Below, in pieces: positions 13,001 through 16,255 of a DNA stretch of 16,255 nt (its first letter is position 1; every line of letters begins with the position of its first letter). The notes under the pieces were generated by a model. The model was given only the letters and a program-made list of their open reading frames with translations. It was not told the DNA's origin and did not search any database. A program made the translations under genes and the position numbers. The stretch is from Syntrophomonas sp. UBA4807 (lineage in GTDB: Bacteria > Bacillota > Syntrophomonadia > Syntrophomonadales > Syntrophomonadaceae): the NCBI GenBank assembly GCA_002402575.1, contig DHGD01000140.1, forward strand, positions 1-16,255. Reading direction: 5' to 3'.

Positions 13001-13661
13001 CGCATACCCGGACATTCTGCTGTCCTTCCTGTAATTCGGCCATCTTCACCGGGGTGAATTTTCTCATTTTTTTGATCGCCGCGGATTTAATACGTGTCTG
13101 AGCGGGTCGGCTGTCATAGCTTAGAACCTGGATTTCAGCTGCCGGAATCAATGTCTTGGCCTTGTCCTGGCTTGGTTCGTCAGCCTCTTGCAGTTTAATC
13201 CGGGAGATGACCAGGAGTCCGAAATGGTCGCGCAGCCACCCAGATATCTTCTGGCAGCAATCATTTTCCAACATTTCCTGATAGAGCTGCCGGCTCTCGA
13301 TGAAAAAGTCCAGGCGTTGATTATCTACCAGCCATGTAACCTGATCGGCTTTCGCACCCAAAAGTGCCGTTATTTCCTCCCAGTGCTCACATATTAGAGC
13401 ATGCAAAGCCCTGTCATCACTGAGCTGTACACACAACTCCACCTGCAAGCCGTCCAGGAGAGCCTGCATTTGCTGTGCAGTATCGTGCAGGATGCCAGCC
13501 GACAGGGGCCGGGGCATCTCAACGCTCAGACGCCACAGCCTCTGGGCGGGAAAGACCTCCACCCGGTTTATAACAGCACCCTGCCAGGCCTCAGCCTGGC
13601 AGAAGTCCACATGCTTATTTAATAGCGCAAAAAAGTCTGCGCTCGAATCCACACTCTCCAT
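10038..13661 (-). CDS. polC: DNA polymerase III alpha subunit, PolC type, lacking the DnaQ-like exonuclease domain
   Basis: This is the replicative polymerase of Firmicutes. Order over 1207 residues: N-terminal domain (1-190), OB fold (about 200-295), PHP domain (about 306-520), palm/fingers with the Zn-site cysteines CPAC...CPRC (682-685, 706-709), catalytic VPDIDLNFSGE (D735, D737) and VKLDILG (D860), YMFPKAHAAAYVTMAF, helix-hairpin-helix region, and a C-terminal clamp-binding QLNLF (1202-1206). B. subtilis PolC has about 1437 residues because a proofreading exonuclease is inserted in the PHP domain. Here VIYGVEGYLFIN (365-376) runs directly into AYHVIILARNTVGLKNLY, with no DxE exonuclease motif anywhere. 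PHP metal ligands look complete: H311, H313, D320, D344, H345, E370, H384, C435, D509 and H511. ATG 13661 abuts AAAGGGG with no spacing; GTG at 13652, 9 nt from GGGG, is a good alternative start. Confidence 0.97.
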   Translation of the reverse strand: MESVDSSADFFALLNKHVDFCQAEAWQGAVINRVEVFPAQRLWRLSVEMPRPLSAGILHDTAQQMQALLDGLQVELCVQLSDDRALHALICEHWEEITALLGAKADQVTWLVDNQRLDFFIESRQLYQEMLENDCCQKISGWLRDHFGLLVISRIKLQEADEPSQDKAKTLIPAAEIQVLSYDSRPAQTRIKSAAIKKMRKFTPVKMAELQEGQQNVRVCGQLWHKEVRAIRGGRCAVEYYLTDFSGSVIAKQFLDKPEQDKFVEGQWISACGDIRYDPFAKEAALFVASIDTAEATRRLDEAPLKRLELHAHTKMSAMDGLVEAGQLVAQAALWGHPAIAITDHGCLQAFPDAYHASQKHEIKVIYGVEGYLFINHVKERAYHVIILARNTVGLKNLYTLVTNSYLNNMYKNRPRISKAELSRSREGLLVGSACQAGEVYQALLRGAGAEELRAIADYYDYLEIQPLSNNEFLVNKGMVANQKALMDMNRAIVELARELGKPVVATGDVHVLDPHDGILRTIIQAGQGYDDAESDKPLYLRTTEEMLAEFSYLGEDTAREVVIEGPCRINAMIERVQPVPDGFYPPHIESASEEITALAWQRVREIYGQPLPEAVESRINRELHSITEHGFSVLYLIAHRLVRKSNQDGYVVGSRGSVGSSLVAYLTGITEINPLAPHYLCPACAYSEFNPVAVSCGADLPDKQCPRCGKELSRDGFDIPFETFLGFEGDKVPDIDLNFSGEYQAQAHQYVEELFGSENVFRAGTVSTIAAKTAFGYVKKYSEEHDLNFKMSEINRLVKGVSGVRKTTGQHPGGLIVVPKDHDILEFTPLQHPADNKESGIITTHFEYHAIGDQLVKLDILGHDDPTVIKQLEDMTGVKANSVRLGDKTTMEIFSGLKPLGLEARDINSTVGTFGIPEFGTRFVRQILETTRPSTVAELIRICGLSHGTDVWLNNAQDLVQSGQAQLNDVICTRDDIMLYLIQLGMEPKKAFKIMEKVRKGKGVNDEEKTQMLCCDVPAWYVDSCRKIKYMFPKAHAAAYVTMAFRIAWYKVHYPLAFYASFFSVRAQDFEAESMLGGYTSILKRIKEIEKKGNKAEGKEKKLLPILEVALEMYARGFRFHPVDIYQSHASKYLIKDNGLLLPFSALPGVGGAAAQNIVKLRGDTPFLSVQEMQLRTHLNKTTLDMLRKYGCLDGLPESAQLNLFA

Positions 13662-13682
13662 CCCCTTTAAAAAATCAACTGT

Positions 13683-13702
13683 GCCTAAATTTTAGTTTAG
13701 GC
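13683..13702 (-). other. Hairpin overlapping the mgtC stop codon
   Basis: GCCTAAA-CTAAAA-TTTAGGC is a perfect 7-bp stem with a 6-nt loop. It starts in the last codons of mgtC and includes its TAA. ACAGTTGA then TTTTTT follows, so the T-run begins 8 nt after the stem. This is too far for a standard intrinsic terminator, but it may give partial termination before polC. Confidence 0.4.
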
Positions 13703-14354
13703 GATAGATACTCCTGATGTCCTGCAGCTCGCCCAGGCGGTCCACCACCTGTTCGACGGTGATGTTGGAGGGGATCTGCAGAAGCAGCTCTATTTCCAGA
13801 TCATCGCCCTCCAGACGGTTGAGCTGTATGTTTTTAATCAATACGTTCAAGTCACCCAAAACCGAACCGATGATGCCCACCTGCCCAGGTCGATCCTGCA
13901 CTACCATAACGATGCCTTTAAACTCCCGCCTGCCGGTGAAGCGATGTTCAAAGCGAATAAAGTATATCAACACGAACAGTATCATAAGGGTTGTAGCTAT
14001 AGCGGGGAGATAAAGCCCGGCCCCTACCGCCAGTCCGATACAGGCCACCACCCACAGCCCGGCAGCGGTGGTCAGTCCCTGCACCGTAGAGCCTTCACGC
14101 ATAATGGTGCCTGCCCCCAAAAAACCGATTCCGCTCACTACCTGGGCGGCGATACGGCCCGGGTCGGCATTGACAGTGTGGTAGTATTGCAGATAGATAT
14201 CTATGGATACGATCATAGCCAGGGTGGAGCCCACACACACCAGGGTGTAGGTGCGCAACCCGGCCGGGCGGCTCAGGCTTTCACGCTCCAGCCCGATTAA
14301 TCCCCCCAGTATCCCAGCCAGGGCCAGCTTAAAGACGACCTCATAAATGGTCAT
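13692..14354 (-). CDS. MgtC/SapB-family membrane protein with C-terminal ACT-like domain
   Basis: A 220-residue inner-membrane protein of the MgtC/SapB family. Signatures are GGLIGLERESLSRPAGLRT (17-35), GIGFLGAGTI (75-84) and GLTTAAGLWVVACIGLAVG (93-111), with about four membrane segments up to residue 135. A soluble C-terminal part (about 147-220) begins VMVVQDRPGQVGIIGSVLG, like an ACT domain. Salmonella MgtC acts in Mg2+-limited growth and inhibits the F1Fo ATP synthase; the function of most homologues in anaerobes is unknown, so I give no gene symbol. It sits 27 nt after proS and 30 nt before polC, hence is probably co-transcribed with them, although it is not a usual member of this cluster. 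The ATG at 14354 is preceded by GGAAGTGGAAGC. Confidence 0.92.
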   Translation of the reverse strand: MTIYEVVFKLALAGILGGLIGLERESLSRPAGLRTYTLVCVGSTLAMIVSIDIYLQYYHTVNADPGRIAAQVVSGIGFLGAGTIMREGSTVQGLTTAAGLWVVACIGLAVGAGLYLPAIATTLMILFVLIYFIRFEHRFTGRREFKGIVMVVQDRPGQVGIIGSVLGDLNVLIKNIQLNRLEGDDLEIELLLQIPSNITVEQVVDRLGELQDIRSIYRLN

Positions 14355-14381
14355 GCTTCCACTTCCATTATTATTTATTGG

Positions 14382-16103
14382 TTAAACGATCTCAACCTGA
14401 CTGGTCTGTTTGACAATGGCGACCACTTCGGCGGCTACCTGGTCAATAGATATCAGATGGGTGTCGCTTTCCCATCTCTTCTTCAACTCCACCTGCTTTT
14501 CCTGCAAGGATTTGGGGCCGATGGTAATACGCAGGGGGATGCCTATCAGGTCGGCATCTTTAAATTTTACTCCAGCACGCTGGTCGCGGTCGTCGAGCAA
14601 GACTTCCACGCCCAGTTGCTGCAGCTGTTGATAAATCTTCCAGGCGGCCTCCCACTGCTCGGCCTTATTGGCGTTGACCGGCACTACGATAGCATGATAA
14701 GGAGCAAGGGGCATAGGCCAGATTATTCCGTCGGCATCGTTGTTCTGCTCCACCGCGGCAGCCATGGTGCGCGATACCCCAATGCCATAACATCCCATCA
14801 CGAAGGGCTTTTGCTGCCCGTCTTTGTCCAGGTAGGTTGCCTCTAAGGCCTGGGAATATTTCATCCCTAACTGGAAGATATGACCCACCTCGATGCCGCG
14901 CATTTTCAACAAATGACCCTCACAATGGGGGCAAGGGTCCCCGGCCTCAGCACAGCGCAGGTCCAAAACCGCAGTGGCCTCGAAGTCACGGCCATACCTG
15001 ACCTGGGTGTAATGGAAATTATCGCGGTTGCATCCGCAGCTTAGGGAAGCCATATGCGGAACTTCCAAATCCACATACAGGGGCACGCTGAGTCCCACCG
15101 GTCCCAACGAACCGAATCCGGCTCCGCACGTTTCCCTGACCAGCGCTTCATCGGCCATGAGCAGTTCATTACAGCCCAGAGCATTTTTGAGTTTTATCTC
15201 ATTCAACTCCCGGTCGCCCCGCACCACTGCCGCCACCAGCTTGTGATCGGCGCTATAAAACAGGGTCTTGACCTGTTCTTGCGCAGGGATATGCATATGT
15301 TCGGCCAGATCGTTGATGGTCCTTAGTCCCGGAGTGCTGATGGTTGTCATTTCCCCGCATTCTTCTGCGGCTGCTCCGGCTGCCGGGTTGCATACCGCTT
15401 TTTCTACATTGGCTGCATATTCGCAAGCATCACAATAGACGATCTCCGATTCACCGGTTTCGGCCAGGACCATGAATTCATGGCTGGCGCTGCCGCCGAT
15501 AGCCCCGCTGTCGGCCTCCACCATGCGGTAGGAGAGCTGAAGGCGCTGGTAGATGCGGTTGTAGGCCTCTCGCATTTTTTCATAAGATATCTGTAAGCCC
15601 TGATAGTCCACGTCAAAGGAATACAAATCTTTCATAATGAACTCCCGCCCCCGCATCAGCCCAAAACGAGGCCTAATCTCATCACGGTACTTATTCTGAA
15701 TCTGGTACAGCAACAAGGGCAGGTCGCGGTAAGAATGCACATCGGCATTGACCAGGGTGGTGATTATCTCCTCGTGGGTCGGTCCCAGACAGTAGGCGCG
15801 GTCATGACGGTCGCGAAGACGCCACATTTCATCCCCGTATACATCCCAGCGTCCCGACTGTTGCCACAGCTCCGCCGGCTGGACAACAGGCATCATAACC
15901 TCCTGTCCTCCGGCGCGGTCCATCTCCTGGCGCACGATTTCTATTATCTTCTTAATAACCCGATATCCCAAGGGGAGGTAAGTATACACTCCGGATGTGG
16001 TCTTGCGAATAAACCCGGCTCGCAGCAGCCATTGGTGGCTGACCACGTCAGCTTCGCTGGGAACCTCCCGCAGGGTTGGATAGAACAACTGTGAACAGAG
16101 CAT
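14382..16103 (-). CDS. proS: Prolyl-tRNA synthetase, bacterial type with editing domain
   Basis: ProRS charges tRNA-Pro with proline and hydrolyses mischarged Ala-tRNA-Pro. At 573 residues it is the long bacterial form. Class II motifs are present: TYLPLGYRVIKK (motif 1 region), LGPTHEEIIT (106-115), RPRFGLMRGREFIMKD (motif 2, 144-159) and GCYGIGVSRTMAA (motif 3, 437-449). The inserted YbaK-like editing domain (about 220-400) contains VKTLFY with K279 and GSLGPVGL (331-338), the residues known to matter for editing in E. coli. The C-terminal anticodon-binding domain includes LLDDRDQRAGVKFKDADLIG. ATG at 16103 has GGAGGAGG 7 nt upstream, lying within the last codons of ispG, and starts 2 nt after the ispG stop. 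Confidence 0.97.
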   Translation of the reverse strand: MLCSQLFYPTLREVPSEADVVSHQWLLRAGFIRKTTSGVYTYLPLGYRVIKKIIEIVRQEMDRAGGQEVMMPVVQPAELWQQSGRWDVYGDEMWRLRDRHDRAYCLGPTHEEIITTLVNADVHSYRDLPLLLYQIQNKYRDEIRPRFGLMRGREFIMKDLYSFDVDYQGLQISYEKMREAYNRIYQRLQLSYRMVEADSGAIGGSASHEFMVLAETGESEIVYCDACEYAANVEKAVCNPAAGAAAEECGEMTTISTPGLRTINDLAEHMHIPAQEQVKTLFYSADHKLVAAVVRGDRELNEIKLKNALGCNELLMADEALVRETCGAGFGSLGPVGLSVPLYVDLEVPHMASLSCGCNRDNFHYTQVRYGRDFEATAVLDLRCAEAGDPCPHCEGHLLKMRGIEVGHIFQLGMKYSQALEATYLDKDGQQKPFVMGCYGIGVSRTMAAAVEQNNDADGIIWPMPLAPYHAIVVPVNANKAEQWEAAWKIYQQLQQLGVEVLLDDRDQRAGVKFKDADLIGIPLRITIGPKSLQEKQVELKKRWESDTHLISIDQVAAEVVAIVKQTSQVEIV

Positions 16104-16105
16104 GG

Positions 16106-16255
16106 TTATGCCTCCTCCTTATCAACCGATGGATCGTCTATGCCTCTCTGTTTTAAAAGAGCATTAATTTCATCCAATAGCACTCCGGTCAATTGACCTT
16201 CCGGCACCTTGCGGACAATCTCGCCTTTCCTGAACAACAAACCCGATCCTTTGCC
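16106..16255 (-). CDS. ispG: 4-hydroxy-3-methylbut-2-enyl diphosphate synthase, C-terminal 49 residues (partial)
   Basis: This is the C-terminal tail of IspG (GcpE), the iron-sulfur enzyme of the MEP isoprenoid pathway. The visible part reads GKGSGLLFRKGEIVRKVPEG and onward to a TAA. The GKG-x-G-x-x-F-x-K-G-E-x-V-x-K-V-P signature is characteristic of IspG C-termini. The gene enters from beyond the window edge, so the catalytic cysteines cannot be seen. The stop lies 2 nt before the proS start, and the proS SD is inside this gene, implying a shared transcript. The ispG-proS-polC order is known in Clostridia. A short extension after the conserved end (about 15 residues, acidic) is not diagnostic. 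Confidence 0.88.
   Translation of the reverse strand, partial: GKGSGLLFRKGEIVRKVPEGQLTGVLLDEINALLKQRGIDDPSVDKEEA

Noticed and set aside
1..16255. Mobile elements, tRNA or rRNA genes, defence systems
   Set aside because: No transposase, integrase, nuclease-toxin or structured RNA gene could be recognised; all coding space is taken by conserved housekeeping genes.

Overview
The window is a long, one-directional housekeeping gene cluster, with every gene on the minus strand. The order (5' to 3' on the minus strand) is ispG(partial)-proS-mgtC-polC-rimP-nusA-ylxR-ylxQ-infB-rbfA-nrnA-truB-ribF-rpsO-pnp(partial). PolC, YlxR, YlxQ, NrnA (DHH type) and strong GGAGG ribosome binding sites indicate a Firmicute. 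The ispG-proS-polC-rimP run is typical of Clostridia-like anaerobes, possibly Syntrophomonadaceae or Peptococcaceae; that family-level guess is inference. I see no mobile element, CRISPR array, tRNA or rRNA gene, and no credible gene on the plus strand.

Upstream block (16255 to about 10040): the tail of IspG (isoprenoid synthesis), prolyl-tRNA synthetase with its editing domain, an MgtC/SapB-type membrane protein, and the replicative polymerase PolC. PolC is the most unusual gene here. At 1207 residues it is about 230 shorter than B. subtilis PolC. The missing piece is the DnaQ-like 3'-5' proofreading exonuclease normally inserted inside the PHP domain. The PHP domain is closed up cleanly and keeps its metal-binding residues.

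Middle block (about 10000 to 4487): a candidate sigma-A promoter, a short leader with a terminator-like hairpin, then rimP-nusA-ylxR-ylxQ-infB-rbfA. These genes cover 30S maturation, transcription elongation/termination and translation initiation, and several overlap. The hairpin before rimP-nusA fits autoregulation by NusA-dependent termination. IF2 has an unusually long Pro/Gln/Gly/Arg-rich linker built from DNA-level repeats.

Downstream block (4490 to 1): nrnA (nano-RNA/pAp phosphatase), truB (tRNA pseudouridine 55), ribF (FMN/FAD synthesis), then rpsO and pnp. A good promoter inside the end of ribF and a structured leader of about 190 nt precede rpsO and suggest S15 autoregulation. rpsO almost certainly starts at an internal GTG, giving exactly 89 residues. 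pnp has a strong Shine-Dalgarno sequence but no ATG, GTG or TTG at the proper place; the best-placed codon is ATC. The rpsO-pnp gap holds two hairpins.

No stretch over 300 bases lacks a gene. The largest gaps are the rpsO leader (1434-1645) and the rimP leader (9870-10037). I found no wholly new system. The points most worth a second look are the exonuclease-less PolC, the two leaders and the pnp start.
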